Assembly: GCF_023656545.1 (NCBI RefSeq)
Contig: NZ_JAMOKF010000028.1
Span: 1 to 32,204 of the forward strand
Length of the DNA stretch: 32,204 bases
Direction of reading: 5' to 3'
From: Micromonospora phytophila
GTDB taxonomy: Bacteria; Actinomycetota; Actinomycetes; Mycobacteriales; Micromonosporaceae
Part shown: positions 23,216 to 32,004 of the stretch, one piece after another
Numbering within the stretch: position 1 is the first letter of the stretch
Layout of the letters: each line of letters starts with the position of its first letter
Translations under genes and position numbers: made by a program
Notes under the pieces: model-generated
What the model was told of the DNA's origin: nothing
Databases searched by the model: none
What the model saw: the letters and a program-made list of their open reading frames with translations, nothing else

Positions 23216-25375
23216 TTACGCAGGGATCAACTCACTGAGTCGATCGAGAGTATATGCCTCCGAGCCATCCGGTAGGTCCTCAGGCGCCTCGATGCCGATG
23301 AACGTGATCGGCTCGTCTGGCAACCGGCCGTTCCACGTCATCACCTCGGCCCGCGCACGCCAACGGTCGACAAGGTAGGACACGGTGAGGTAACGCCGCT
23401 CCATCAGTGCTCGTACCCGGTCGGCCGTGGTGAACGTGTTCTCCTCCACCCGGTTGAATGACGGCGTACCCCGCAGGTACAGGTGCAGCCACACGGCCTG
23501 CCAGCCACGCTCGCTCTTGGCGAACACCATCGGCAGCGCGACCCGGCCCTGGCCGCGCAGGTGAGAGCGCGCCCGCACGGTCCGTGCGTCGAATGGGACG
23601 CCGCGCTTGTCCCGTGTGCGGGTCTGGTACCCGAACATCGACTCGGCGACCTCGTTGAACGACTCGCCCGCATAGATGTTGACCTGCGGAACCGCATAGT
23701 GCCCGGGGGCTGTCAGGGGCACGTCGATGAACTCGGTCGCACCGTTCGTCGCGTCGGTGACGTCGCCGGAATGCACCACGCCGTTGTGGTGGTAGTTCGT
23801 CCAAGACACCTGGCCTGCACTGTGGAACTCGTCATCGAGCAGCAGCACCGACAGGTCGTAGTCGGTGCGACGACTGGTCTGGCGCCAGTAGGTGAAGAAG
23901 CGCAGGAGCTCACCGGATATCAATGCCCGCGAGCCCCTCGGCAGGACCGCGAAACCGCTTTCGGTCGCCTTGCCGGACAGCGGCAGTGCGACGTCGAGCA
24001 CCTCCGGGTCCACCACCAGCGGTCGTTGCGGCTCCGGCAGCCGGGCGCTGATCTCGGCGTCGAGCAGCGACGACAGCTCGGCCACCAGCTCGGCCGGCAG
24101 TGGTGGCCGCTCGTCGGGACCGACCCACGCGTTGCGCGAGCGGCTCGCGTACATCCGGGCGGACGCGGGCGTCAGCCGGTTGTCGACATGCTCGCGCAGC
24201 GAGAGGAGCACTCGGCCCGACGCCGAGCCGAGCGCGCCGGTGACTGCTTCGACCACGGCGGTTCGCTCCGACGCCGGTGCCAGCCGCAGCAGCCGGTCGG
24301 CGGATCGCAGGAGCAGGCCCGGCGCAGCCGACAGCACCGATGCTGCCGGACCGATGGCTCGGGCACGGATCGCTTCCTCCGCGCGGCCGGCGAGGTTGCG
24401 TACCCGCCGCTCGCCACGCGCGACCGCGAACACCTCCTGCGCGTGCGGCCACTGGTCGTACTCGTGCGGGTGCAGTCGTTCCCCGAGCCGCTTCCACCGC
24501 TCCGCGTAGCGCACGACATCACCGAGCTTGTCCGGGCTCGCACCGACGACCTTGTTCAGCGCGGCGAGCAGCATCCGCCGCTCCGGGCGCCGGAAGGCAC
24601 GAAATCGCGTGGGTGTCACCAGCGAGGCGTCCCCGCCGGAGACCTGGCAGGCAAGGCGCAGCACGTCGGTCGTCGTGTCCACGCCGACCAGCGGCCGGCC
24701 GAGGACGAGCCGGATCCCGTTGAGCACGGCACGGTTCTCCCGTACCGGGATTTCGGCCGGCTGCGTGCCGTCCACGCAGGCGACCGCGAGCTCGCTGAGG
24801 ATCGCGAGGTCCGCCTCGCCATGCGGCGTCGAGCTACCGGCCAGGGTCAGATACAGCCGCGCTGCCTCCACGTCGGCGGCGTCGCCGAGACGCAGCACGG
24901 TCACCCGGTCACCGGCTGCGGTGATCAGGTCGTCGTGCGCGGCCAACAGCTCGGCATAGGTGTGCTGGTAGGTCCCGTACGCCGGCAGGTCGAGCAGGTT
25001 CACCCCACCCGAGGCGATGGCGTCCCGCAGCTGCGCGTCGGTCGCCGTGCCCCCGCCGGTGAGTACGGCCGCCCGTAGCCGGTCCGTCCAGAACTCGATG
25101 GTGTCCGGCACGTCGTCCGGGAAGCCGATGAAATAGGCGTTGTGCTGGACATGGTCGCCTACCAGCTCGCGCACCGCCGAGACGACCGTGGCGGCGAGGT
25201 CCATCGCCGGCGCGGGGGCCAGGGTGCCGATGTGCTCCAGCAGAGCCCGCGACGCCGAGAACCCGACGTCGAGCAGCGCCGCGTCCAGTTGCCGGGCCAC
25301 CGGCGTGCCATCGCCAGCCGCGCCATTGCTGGCCGGCACACGCAGTGTCTTCTGGATGATCAGCTTCTCGAGCAC
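23216..25375 (-). CDS. 719-aa TerD-domain protein, SCO0854/MXAN_6230-like without RING
   Basis: GTG 25375 has an excellent ribosome site (AAGGGAGG, 5 nt upstream). Residues 50-160 include NAYFIGFPDDVPDTIEFWTD and LPAYGTYQHTYAELLAAHDD, as in SCO0854/MXAN_6230-type proteins. The RING cysteines normally between these blocks are absent. Residues 160-420 are helical and repeat-like (TRFRAFRRPERRMLLAALNK, YAERWKRLGERLHPHEYDQW). From about 470 there is a beta-rich region, and residues 503-600 look like a TerD domain: RTDYDLSVLLLDDEFHSAGQ, the hallmark HSGD (535-538), ATEFIDVPL and VNIYAGESFNEVAESMFGY. TerD domains bind calcium in stress proteins. No TM or signal peptide is seen. Function is unknown. 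Between two tRNA-like RNAs on the same strand, it is a candidate RNA-binding partner (inference). Confidence 0.85.
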   Translation of the reverse strand: MLEKLIIQKTLRVPASNGAAGDGTPVARQLDAALLDVGFSASRALLEHIGTLAPAPAMDLAATVVSAVRELVGDHVQHNAYFIGFPDDVPDTIEFWTDRLRAAVLTGGGTATDAQLRDAIASGGVNLLDLPAYGTYQHTYAELLAAHDDLITAAGDRVTVLRLGDAADVEAARLYLTLAGSSTPHGEADLAILSELAVACVDGTQPAEIPVRENRAVLNGIRLVLGRPLVGVDTTTDVLRLACQVSGGDASLVTPTRFRAFRRPERRMLLAALNKVVGASPDKLGDVVRYAERWKRLGERLHPHEYDQWPHAQEVFAVARGERRVRNLAGRAEEAIRARAIGPAASVLSAAPGLLLRSADRLLRLAPASERTAVVEAVTGALGSASGRVLLSLREHVDNRLTPASARMYASRSRNAWVGPDERPPLPAELVAELSSLLDAEISARLPEPQRPLVVDPEVLDVALPLSGKATESGFAVLPRGSRALISGELLRFFTYWRQTSRRTDYDLSVLLLDDEFHSAGQVSWTNYHHNGVVHSGDVTDATNGATEFIDVPLTAPGHYAVPQVNIYAGESFNEVAESMFGYQTRTRDKRGVPFDARTVRARSHLRGQGRVALPMVFAKSERGWQAVWLHLYLRGTPSFNRVEENTFTTADRVRALMERRYLTVSYLVDRWRARAEVMTWNGRLPDEPITFIGIEAPEDLPDGSEAYTLDRLSELIPA

Positions 25376-25429
25376 GTGGTCCTCCCTTCCGGTCGACTCC
25401 GGCAGTTGCGGCCGGCAGCCGCAGCACAG

Positions 25430-25558
25430 TGGGTCGCCGGGGACTCGAACCCCGAACCCTTCGATCCAACAAGGAGAAGGAAGCGCCCCCGTGACCGCAC
25501 AGGCGGAGAGCGGACGCGCTACTCAGTCGAATGCTCTAGCCAGTTGAGCTAGCGACCC
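25430..25558 (-). tRNA. tRNA-like gene with a 55-nt insertion in the anticodon loop
   Basis: All tRNA parts are present and perfect. The acceptor stem is GGGTCGC (25558-25552) with GCGACCC (25437-25431) and discriminator A. Positions 8-9 are TA, the D-arm is GCTC-AACTGGCTA-GAGC, and the anticodon stem is TTCGA/TCGAA (25531-25527 with 25464-25460). The variable loop is GGGTT and the T-arm CGGGG-TTCGAGT-CCCCG. The anticodon loop is 62 nt instead of 7 (25526-25465). It folds as AGCGC/GCGCT continued by TCC/GGG and an inner CCGC-CTGT-GCGG hairpin. No anticodon can be assigned. It is too short for a group I intron. It ends 54 nt before the start of the 719-aa gene on the same strand. It could be a specialised non-decoding RNA, a tRNA with an unusual intron, or a disrupted tRNA. 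Confidence 0.8.
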
Positions 25559-26045
25559 AGATGTCGATCATCGCACCGGCCGGGCCGACATGGCTATCCG
25601 GTTTCAAGGTCACTGCCGGACACGGCGGACATGGGAGTGCCGCTCCCCGGCGGTGACGGCAGTGCCACAAGCCCGTCAACCTGGAGGACTTCTACAGCTG
25701 AGGGCCGTTCCAGTCCGAAGCTGCCTTGAATAGCCATCGGCCGATGCGCCTCATGCCGCGAGGCGCGCGGTCGTGCTGGTCTGCCACAGAGCGCTCGTCG
25801 CCGAGGGTGACCGTAGGTGTCAGGTCGAGCGTCCGGCTCGCGGGGCGCTCGGGTCAATGGGCTGGTGCGGGGGCAAGGGGCGAGGCGGTAGAACCTGGCC
25901 CACTCCCCCGGCTACGAGCGGTCACCAATCGAGTCGCTGTTCGTGCAACCCAGGAGGAGCCTGTTGGGGTTCGAGTCACCTCGGCATCCAGCACCTCGAA
26001 ACCAGACTTGACCTGGAGTGGTGGGCTTGGCGCAGCAGCCTGCCC
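25559..26045. other. Intergenic, no firm gene
   Basis: About 490 bp upstream of the tRNA-like RNA. Near 25966-25990 GGGGTTCGAGTCACCTC looks like a worn T-arm followed by a 3' acceptor, but the stem does not close and no other tRNA part is found. A TTGAAA on the minus strand near 25606-25601 could be a -35 for the tRNA-like gene; no convincing -10 accompanies it. Confidence 0.35.
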
Positions 26046-26987
26046 TTACCTCGGGACTTCGCCTACGGGTCCTCCACTCGACCCAAGGGGCCGTTTATCC
26101 TGCTGAAGGTCAGATAGACCAAACCGGGCGAGTTTGGTCGGGTTGAGTACGATCAACACCCGTATGATCCCCTCGGGAGAGGCATCGATCGCGCACAGCG
26201 CGACGACGGATTCCGCCCGGCGGACGAGGACGGCTTCGTGCCCGTTGGACTCGACGACATCCAGCGAGACATCCATGCCGAACTTTGCCGCGAGGCCGAC
26301 GATGTAACGGGCGACGTTGGTTCGGCCGGTGACCGGCACCCGGGCTGCGCTGACTATGCCGCCGCCGTCGGCGTAGGAGACGACATCTCTTGCGAGCAGT
26401 TTTTCCAGCTGGCCCAGGTCACCGGAGCGTGCGGCGGCGAGGAAGGCGTGGAGCAGGCGGCCGTGGTCGGCGGGGGCGACCGGTGCGTGCCGTTCTTCCG
26501 CGAGGTGCGTGCGGGCCCGGCGCCCGAGCTGCCGCGCGTTCGCCTCGGTGATGTCGAGGACCTCGGCGATCTGCCGGAAGGGGTAGTCGAAGGCCTCGCG
26601 TAGCACGTACACGGCGCGCTCGATCGGGTTCAGTCGTTGCAGGAGGAGTAGCAACGCAAGTCCGAGCGCTTCGCCCTGCTCGGCTCGGGTTGCCGGGTCG
26701 GCCGAGGTGTGGATGGGCTCGGGCAGCCACGGACCGACGTAGGATTCTCGACGGGCGCGAGCCGATGTCGCCGTGTTCAGGGCGAGCCGGGTGGTCGTGG
26801 TAACGAGAAATGCTGTTACGTCCCGTACCGCGCTCCGGTCCGTCTGCTGCCACCGCAGCCAGGTGTCTTGGACGATGTCCTGGGCGTCGTCGACGCTGCC
26901 GAGCATTCGGTAGGCGATGCCGAACAGTCGGGGCCGGACGGCGTCGAAGGCCGGCACGGCATCGGCTGAGGCCTCGCGGTTGGGCAT
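26046..26987 (-). CDS. sigJ: ECF41-type sigma factor (SigJ-like) with SnoaL-like C-terminal domain
   Basis: A 313-residue protein. Region 2 is FDAVRPRLFGIAYRMLGSVD then DAQDIVQDTWLRWQQTD. The linker has SYVGPWLPEPIHT, the ECF41 WLPEP signature. Region 4 is RLNPIERAVYVLREAFDYPF then RQIAEVLDITEANARQLGRR. The C-terminal SnoaL/NTF2-like domain (from about residue 195) contains the second hallmark, YADGGGIVSAARVPVTGR (DGGG). In this class the fused C-terminal domain tunes sigma activity in place of a separate anti-sigma. ATG 26987 follows GGAGGAAAGG; a longer frame from 27026 adds unconserved residues. The usual carboxymuconolactone-decarboxylase or oxidoreductase partner is not adjacent. Intact, unlike the SigJ stub at 22224. 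Confidence 0.92.
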   Translation of the reverse strand: MPNREASADAVPAFDAVRPRLFGIAYRMLGSVDDAQDIVQDTWLRWQQTDRSAVRDVTAFLVTTTTRLALNTATSARARRESYVGPWLPEPIHTSADPATRAEQGEALGLALLLLLQRLNPIERAVYVLREAFDYPFRQIAEVLDITEANARQLGRRARTHLAEERHAPVAPADHGRLLHAFLAAARSGDLGQLEKLLARDVVSYADGGGIVSAARVPVTGRTNVARYIVGLAAKFGMDVSLDVVESNGHEAVLVRRAESVVALCAIDASPEGIIRVLIVLNPTKLARFGLSDLQQDKRPLGSSGGPVGEVPR

Positions 26988-27385
26988 GCCGCCTTTCCTC
27001 CCTCCCCTTTTGTCGCTTTCTGTCACCGTTGCCGGGTTCGGTGGTGCGCTTGATTCCAGTGCACGGTTGCGCGTCAGTGCCCGGCATACCCATTCCGTGA
27101 TTCGAATCGCTGCGGCGGCAGTGCAGGCAGCCGGTCACGTCACGCGCGGGCAAGACGCGTCACAGCTTCGGCCGGCCGTTCAGGGGGTCGGGTGGCAGGC
27201 CCCGCCAGACCCACTCGGCGGCCGTCATCGGTCGGAGACGGTACGAAGCACAACGCTTCTCCTTGCCCGGGGCCGTTGCTCACCCGCAGCCAGGACCGCA
27301 CGGCACGCCGTTGGTGACAGGTTCTGGCCCGGCTCGGTTGTCACGAATCCCTGGGTCACCTGGTCCTTGATGGTGGACCGGCGCG

Positions 27386-27417
27386 GCAGCTAACAACGTC
27401 ACTTCGCTGGTAGCTGC
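27386..27417 (+). promoter_or_regulatory. Inverted repeat in aceE upstream region
   Basis: GCAGCTA (27386-27392) pairs perfectly with TAGCTGC (27411-27417) across 18 nt. It could be a repressor site or an RNA stem in the aceE leader. Confidence 0.35.
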
Positions 27418-27490
27418 TGACGGGAGCAGACATGAGGGCAGTCATTGGCCCGAGCTGTTCCGGTCCGCAGGTTTCCTGTCTCACCGTCTC

Positions 27491-27516
27491 GACCTTTCGC
27501 CCGCGGACGAAAGGTC
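27491..27516 (+). promoter_or_regulatory. Perfect 9-bp-arm palindrome before aceE
   Basis: GACCTTTCG (27491-27499) and CGAAAGGTC (27508-27516) are perfect inverted arms around an 8-bp centre, ending 29 bp before the aceE ATG. The form fits an operator for a dimeric regulator (for example a pyruvate- or acetate-responsive repressor) or a leader hairpin that controls translation. No regulator gene for it is in the window. Confidence 0.55.
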
Positions 27517-27545
27517 CGGAACCGTTGGAAGGAAGGCGGCCCACC

Positions 27546-30230
27546 ATGACCGGCATCGAGCGAGAGCAGTCAAGCGCACTCGATCAAATCCCGGACCGCG
27601 ACCCCGAGGAAACCGCCGAGTGGGCCGCCTCACTCGACGCCGTCACCGCGGCGGCCGGGCCGCACCGCGCCTCGTACCTCATGCGCCGCACTCTCGAACA
27701 CGCCGAGGGCTCCGGCCTCTCGCTGCCGAAGCTGCTGGAGACCGAATACCTCAACACCGTCCCGACCGCCGCCGAGCCGCAGTTCCCCGGCGACGAGGAG
27801 ATGGAACGGCGCATCACCGCCTGGAACCGCTGGAACGCCGCCGCGATGGTGACCCGCGGCAGCCGCTACGGGCTGGGCGGCCACATCGCCACCTACGCCT
27901 CCGCCGCCTGGCTCTACGAGACCGGCTTCCAGCACTTCTTCCGCGGCAAGGAGGCCGACGGCTCCGGCGACCAGCTCTACCTCCAGGGCCATGCCGCCCC
28001 CGGCATCTACGCCCGTGCCTTCCTGGAGGGACGGCTCACCGAGGGCCACCTCGACCGGTTCCGGCAGGAGGCGGGCGGCGACGGCCTCCCCTCCTACCCG
28101 CACCCGCGCCGGCTGCCGTGGCTGTGGGAATTCCCCACCGTGTCGATGGGCCTGGGCCCGCTGTCGGCGATCTACCAGGCCCGGTTCAACCGCTACCTGC
28201 AGCACCGTGGCATCAAGGACACCTCCGCCTCCCGGGTGTGGGCGTTCCTCGGCGACGGCGAGATGGACGAGCCCGAGGCGACCGCCGCGCTCGCCCTGGC
28301 CGGTCGCGAGGGCCTGGACAACCTCACCTTCGTGATCAACTGCAATTTGCAGCGGCTCGATGGGCCGGTGCGCGCCAACTCCAAGATCGTCCAGGAGCTG
28401 GAGGCCCAGTTCCGCGCGGCGGGCTGGAACGTCGTCAAGTCGCTGTGGGGCTCGGCCTGGGACGACCTGTTCGCCCTCGACACCACGGGCGCGCTCGTAC
28501 GCCGACTGCGCGAGGTCCCCGACGGGCAGTTCCAGACGTACGCCGCCCGGGACGTCAGCTACATCCGCGAGCACTTCTTCGGCGCCGACCCGGCGCTCGC
28601 CGAGATGGCGAAGGTGCTGACCGAGGCGAAGATCACCGAGTGCTTCCACACCTCCCGGGCGGGCCATGAACCCCGCAAGGTGTACGCCGCCTACCGCGCC
28701 GCCGTCGAGCACCGGGGCGCGCCGACCGTGATCCTCGCCCAGACCGTCAAGGGGTACACGCTCGGCCCCAACTTCGAGTCGCGCAACGCCAACCACCAGA
28801 TGAAGAAGCTGACCGGCAACGAGTTCCGCGCGCTGCGCGACCTGCTCGAACTCCCCATCCCGGACAGCGAGCTCAACGGCGACGTGGTGCCGTACGCCCA
28901 CCCCGGTGCCGACTCGCCGGAGGTCCGTTACCTGCACGAGCGCCGGGCCGCGCTGGGTGGCCCCGCCCCGGCCCGCAGGGTCCACCCGGTGGTGCTGCCC
29001 GCGCCGCCCGCCAAGCCCTTCGAAGCCCTGGCCAAGGGGTCCGGTACTCAGGAGATCGCGACGACCATGGCCTTCGTCCGCCTGGTCAAGGATCTGCTGC
29101 GGGACCCCGAGACCGGCAGGCGTTGGGTGCCGATCGTCCCGGACGAGGCGCGTACCTTCGGCATGGAGTCGCTCTTCCCCACCGCCGGGATCTACTCGCC
29201 GCGCGGCCAGACCTACGACCCGGTCGACCGCGACACGCTCCTGTACTACAAGGAGGCCAGCGACGGGCAGATCCTGAACGAGGGCATCACCGAGGCCGGC
29301 TCGATGGCCGACTTCACCGCCGCGGCCACGTCGTACGCCACCCACGGCGAGCCGATGATCCCCTTCTACATCTTCTATTCGATGTTCGGCTGGCAGCGGA
29401 CGGCCGACCAGATGTGGGCGCTCGCCGACCAGCTCGGCCGCGGCTTCCTCATCGGCGCCACCGCCGGCCGTACGACGATGACCGGCGAGGGCCTGCAACA
29501 CGCGGACGGCCACTCCCACCTCATCGCATCCACGAACCCCGCGGCGATCGCCTACGATCCGGCCTTCGCGTACGAGGTCGCCGTGATCGTCCGCGACGGT
29601 CTGCGCCGGATGTACGGGCCGGACGCCGAGGACGTCTTCTACTACCTGACGGTCTACAACGAGGCGAAGATCCAACCTCCCATGCCCTCGGGTGCGGACA
29701 TCGAAGAGGGCATCCTCAAGGGCCTCTACCGGTTCCGGGAGGCCGACGCCCATCAGGTGGCGGCGGATGCCCCACGTCTGCAGCTCCTCGCCTCCGGCAC
29801 CGCCATCCACTGGGCCCTGGAGGCCCAGCGGCTCCTCGCCAGCGACTGGGGCGTGGCGGCCGACGTGTGGTCCGCCACCTCCTGGAGCGAGCTGCGCCGC
29901 GACGCCCTCGAGTGCGACGCGGCACAGCTCGAGGGCGAGGACCGGATCCCGTACGTCACCCGGGCGCTGGACGGCGCGCCCGGCCCGGTGCTCGCCGTGA
30001 GCGACTGGATGCGGGCCGTCCCGGACCAGATCAGCCAGTGGGTGCCGCAGGACTGGCACTCGATCGGCACGGACGGCTTCGGCCTCTCCGACACCCGCGA
30101 GGCCGCCCGCCGCCACTTCGGCGTCGACCCGCAGTCGGTCGTGGTCGCTGCGCTCGCGGCCCTGGCCCGGCACGGCGAGGTCAAGCCGGAAACCGTTCAG
30201 GAGGCCCGCAAGCGCTACGGACCTTTGTAG
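27546..30230 (+). CDS. aceE: Pyruvate dehydrogenase E1 component, homodimeric type
   Basis: An 894-residue thiamine-diphosphate enzyme that decarboxylates pyruvate and acetylates the lipoyl group of E2 in the pyruvate dehydrogenase complex. The ThDP/Mg motif spans about residues 236-266: GDGEMDEPE to the [16 protein letters not shown] block. Other family blocks are [40 protein letters not shown] and [20 protein letters not shown], with [20 protein letters not shown] in the pyrimidine-binding half. Length is normal and the frame intact. ATG 27546 follows a purine-rich GGAAGGAAGG. No E2 or E3 gene is beside it, which is common in actinomycetes. The upstream palindrome suggests transcriptional or leader control. 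Confidence 0.96.
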   Translation: MTGIEREQSSALDQIPDRDPEETAEWAASLDAVTAAAGPHRASYLMRRTLEHAEGSGLSLPKLLETEYLNTVPTAAEPQFPGDEEMERRITAWNRWNAAAMVTRGSRYGLGGHIATYASAAWLYETGFQHFFRGKEADGSGDQLYLQGHAAPGIYARAFLEGRLTEGHLDRFRQEAGGDGLPSYPHPRRLPWLWEFPTVSMGLGPLSAIYQARFNRYLQHRGIKDTSASRVWAFLGDGEMDEPEATAALALAGREGLDNLTFVINCNLQRLDGPVRANSKIVQELEAQFRAAGWNVVKSLWGSAWDDLFALDTTGALVRRLREVPDGQFQTYAARDVSYIREHFFGADPALAEMAKVLTEAKITECFHTSRAGHEPRKVYAAYRAAVEHRGAPTVILAQTVKGYTLGPNFESRNANHQMKKLTGNEFRALRDLLELPIPDSELNGDVVPYAHPGADSPEVRYLHERRAALGGPAPARRVHPVVLPAPPAKPFEALAKGSGTQEIATTMAFVRLVKDLLRDPETGRRWVPIVPDEARTFGMESLFPTAGIYSPRGQTYDPVDRDTLLYYKEASDGQILNEGITEAGSMADFTAAATSYATHGEPMIPFYIFYSMFGWQRTADQMWALADQLGRGFLIGATAGRTTMTGEGLQHADGHSHLIASTNPAAIAYDPAFAYEVAVIVRDGLRRMYGPDAEDVFYYLTVYNEAKIQPPMPSGADIEEGILKGLYRFREADAHQVAADAPRLQLLASGTAIHWALEAQRLLASDWGVAADVWSATSWSELRRDALECDAAQLEGEDRIPYVTRALDGAPGPVLAVSDWMRAVPDQISQWVPQDWHSIGTDGFGLSDTREAARRHFGVDPQSVVVAALAALARHGEVKPETVQEARKRYGPL

Positions 30231-30239
30231 GCCGGTGTT

Positions 30240-30265
30240 GGCCGCTGCATGAGCACGCATCGGCC
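30240..30265 (+). terminator. Hairpin after aceE
   Basis: GGCCGCTGC and GCATCGGCC pair with one mismatch around an 8-nt loop, 10 nt after the aceE stop codon. It is the best candidate terminator, though without a T-tract. Confidence 0.45.
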
Positions 30266-30380
30266 ACGGCGGCCACTTCGTCACCCAGTCGTTCCCTGGT
30301 CGTCATGCGGAAAGAGCTGGTGCTGCCATGCTGCCACTCTGGACGACGACATCCTGACGAAATGTGGGGCGCTCTATGGG

Positions 30381-31787
30381 CTACGGCGTCACGATGAAGG
30401 GCGGTCGGAGTACGTCGTTGCTCGGGGTCAGGGCGGTCATGAGGTGCGGTGAGCCGTCGGCCCGCAGCCCAGAGACGGGTGTCAGCCGGGCCGTGTCGGC
30501 GTCGAGTTCCACCAGTAGGACGTGCGCCTGCATCGCCCAGGCCTCGGTGTGGGCGGCGTCGAAGTCGTGCGGTAGCTGTTCGCGTAGCTTGCCCCCTGCT
30601 CCGGAGACCACGTATGTGCGGCCATGGGCGCGGGTGAGTTGGAAGTTGTGCTCGTGTCCGGAGAGCACGAGCCGGACGCCCCCTGCGGCGAAAAGCGGGT
30701 CGAGCACCTGGAGGATCTCCGGGTCGTTGCCGTGCTCGGGACCGGCGCAGTACGCCGGGTGGTGCGAGAACGGGATCCGCCACCGCGGCGCCTGACGCGC
30801 GAAGGTCTCCTCCAGCCACCGCAGGTGCTTGGCGTCCTCGAAGAAGCGGTGGACGTGCTCGTCCGGGGTCGCCAGGGAGGTGTCGATGCAGACGAACTCG
30901 ACATCGGCGCCGTACCGGAACCGGTAGAACAGGCCAGGGCTGACCGAGGCGCGCGCGTCATCGTCACGGAACCGCTGGGCGGTGTGGAAGTTGTCCTCCA
31001 TCTGGGCGCGGTCGTCGCTTCCCTCGGAGTCCGTCGTATCGTGGTTGCCGACCGCGGGGAACACCGGCACGCGGCTGATGACGTAGCGGTACGGCTGGTA
31101 GAAGCTGGAGTACCAGTCGTCGTCCTCCCCGCCGCTCTCGTTACCGATCCGGCCCTCCTCGCCGAGGTAGACGTTGTCGCCCAGGCTCAGGACCAGCCGA
31201 ACCCCGCAGGCGGTGACGAGGTGTTCGAGCGCCTCGGCCACCCGGCGCTGGCGGCGGCTGGACTCGGAGTCCGCGCAGATGCCGACCCCGTAGTCGCCGA
31301 TGGCGGCAAACGTCAGCCCGACGCGCGCCTCAGGATCGGGAGCCGTTCTCAGCCGCAGGTCGTAGCTGCGCCCGGCGGGCTTGAGGGAGTACCCGCCGGC
31401 GTCGTCCGGGGTCCAGTCCCACCGTTCGCCGGCGCCCCATTCCTCCCCGTCGATCAGCACCCGGTAGCGGTACTCAGTGTCCGGCTCCAACCCCTCGACC
31501 CACGCCCAGCAGCGCTGCGCGGTGGTCGCGCGGGCCACCACGGCACCCGCCATGTCTAGAACCTCGACCTGCGCCGCACCGTATGGCTCGGCTTCGGCGC
31601 CGATGCAGCCGCGGCGCCCGCCGGCCACCTCGGGCAGCCGCTCGTCGTCGACGATCCGCCAGCGGGTCCTGTCGCCGGTCGGCTCGAACCAGAACCCACC
31701 CCATGCGATCAGCGCCCGGTCGTGCGTAACGTCCACCAGGTGCAAGAACGGCTCGAGGTGAAGCCTCGGTTCATCCCGCCCGTTCAC
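30381..31787 (-). CDS. Metallophosphoesterase, purple-acid-phosphatase-like
   Basis: A 468-residue protein. An N-terminal fibronectin-like domain (ending WVEGLEPDTEYRYRVLIDGE) precedes a calcineurin-type catalytic domain. The metal motifs are in order: AAIGDYGVG (about 162), LSLGDNVYLG (about 202), PAVGNHDTTD (about 247), FSHHPAYCAG (about 341) and SGHEHNFQLT (about 377), so both metal sites appear complete. It should hydrolyse phosphate esters. No signal peptide is evident, so it may be cytoplasmic. GTG 31787 is chosen because TAGGCT lies 7 nt upstream and the frame before it is low-complexity. It is convergent with aceE. The substrate is unknown. Confidence 0.92.
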   Translation of the reverse strand: MNGRDEPRLHLEPFLHLVDVTHDRALIAWGGFWFEPTGDRTRWRIVDDERLPEVAGGRRGCIGAEAEPYGAAQVEVLDMAGAVVARATTAQRCWAWVEGLEPDTEYRYRVLIDGEEWGAGERWDWTPDDAGGYSLKPAGRSYDLRLRTAPDPEARVGLTFAAIGDYGVGICADSESSRRQRRVAEALEHLVTACGVRLVLSLGDNVYLGEEGRIGNESGGEDDDWYSSFYQPYRYVISRVPVFPAVGNHDTTDSEGSDDRAQMEDNFHTAQRFRDDDARASVSPGLFYRFRYGADVEFVCIDTSLATPDEHVHRFFEDAKHLRWLEETFARQAPRWRIPFSHHPAYCAGPEHGNDPEILQVLDPLFAAGGVRLVLSGHEHNFQLTRAHGRTYVVSGAGGKLREQLPHDFDAAHTEAWAMQAHVLLVELDADTARLTPVSGLRADGSPHLMTALTPSNDVLRPPFIVTP

Positions 31788-31794
31788 CTTGCAG

Positions 31795-31800
31795 AGCCTA
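31795..31800 (-). promoter_or_regulatory. Candidate -10 box (TAGGCT)
   Basis: TAGGCT on the minus strand is followed by 7 nt and the GTG at 31787. This is the same spacing as at 20046 and 21021, pointing to a leaderless mRNA. Confidence 0.5.
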
Positions 31801-31954
31801 ACCCCGGCCGCCCAAGATCGTCCGGGAGCGCCGCTCCTACCTGGTCTGTGAGGCTCGGGCGGCCAGAGAAGGGGCCTACGCCGATGGCGAAGGCTGTTTG
31901 CCGCACGTCTGACAGCAAGTGCCATGTCGTGAGCTCAGGCGGCCAGCTCGACCG

Positions 31955-31982
31955 CGGTCGGCCGGGGTGCCCCGGCCGACCG
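31955..31982 (-). terminator. Strong 13-bp hairpin terminator
   Basis: CGGTCGGCCGGGG and CCCCGGCCGACCG form a perfect 13-bp inverted repeat around TG. It lies 22 nt past the stop of the minus-strand gene ending at 32005, so it most likely ends that transcript; it could also act in the other direction. Confidence 0.75.
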
Positions 31983-32004
31983 GCAGTGGGGGCCAACCAG
32001 CGGG

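Larger units (their letters stand above)
26988..27545. other. Divergent intergenic region, sigJ-like to aceE
   Basis: About 560 bp with no firm gene. It contains several hairpins on the aceE side: GGTCC/GGACC (27362-27379), GCAGCTA/TAGCTGC with an 18-nt loop (27386-27417) and the stronger palindrome at 27491-27516. The multiple structures suggest a long regulated leader for aceE. Confidence 0.45.

Noticed and set aside
23483..25078. 531-codon plus-strand frame opposite the 719-aa gene
   Set aside because: Arg/Gln-rich shadow of the minus-strand gene; no start with ribosome site and no recognisable domain.
25465..25526. Group I intron in the tRNA anticodon loop
   Set aside because: At about 55 extra nt it is far too short for the conserved P3-P9 core of a group I intron.
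25966..25990. tRNA T-arm-like GGGGTTCGAGTCACC
   Set aside because: The T-stem has a mismatch and no D-arm, anticodon arm or acceptor partner is present; may be a very old remnant but cannot be supported.
27630..30284. 884-codon open frame on the minus strand opposite aceE
   Set aside because: It is the antisense shadow of the ThDP-enzyme gene; composition is Gly/Arg/His-rich with no family features, while the plus-strand frame is unmistakable AceE.
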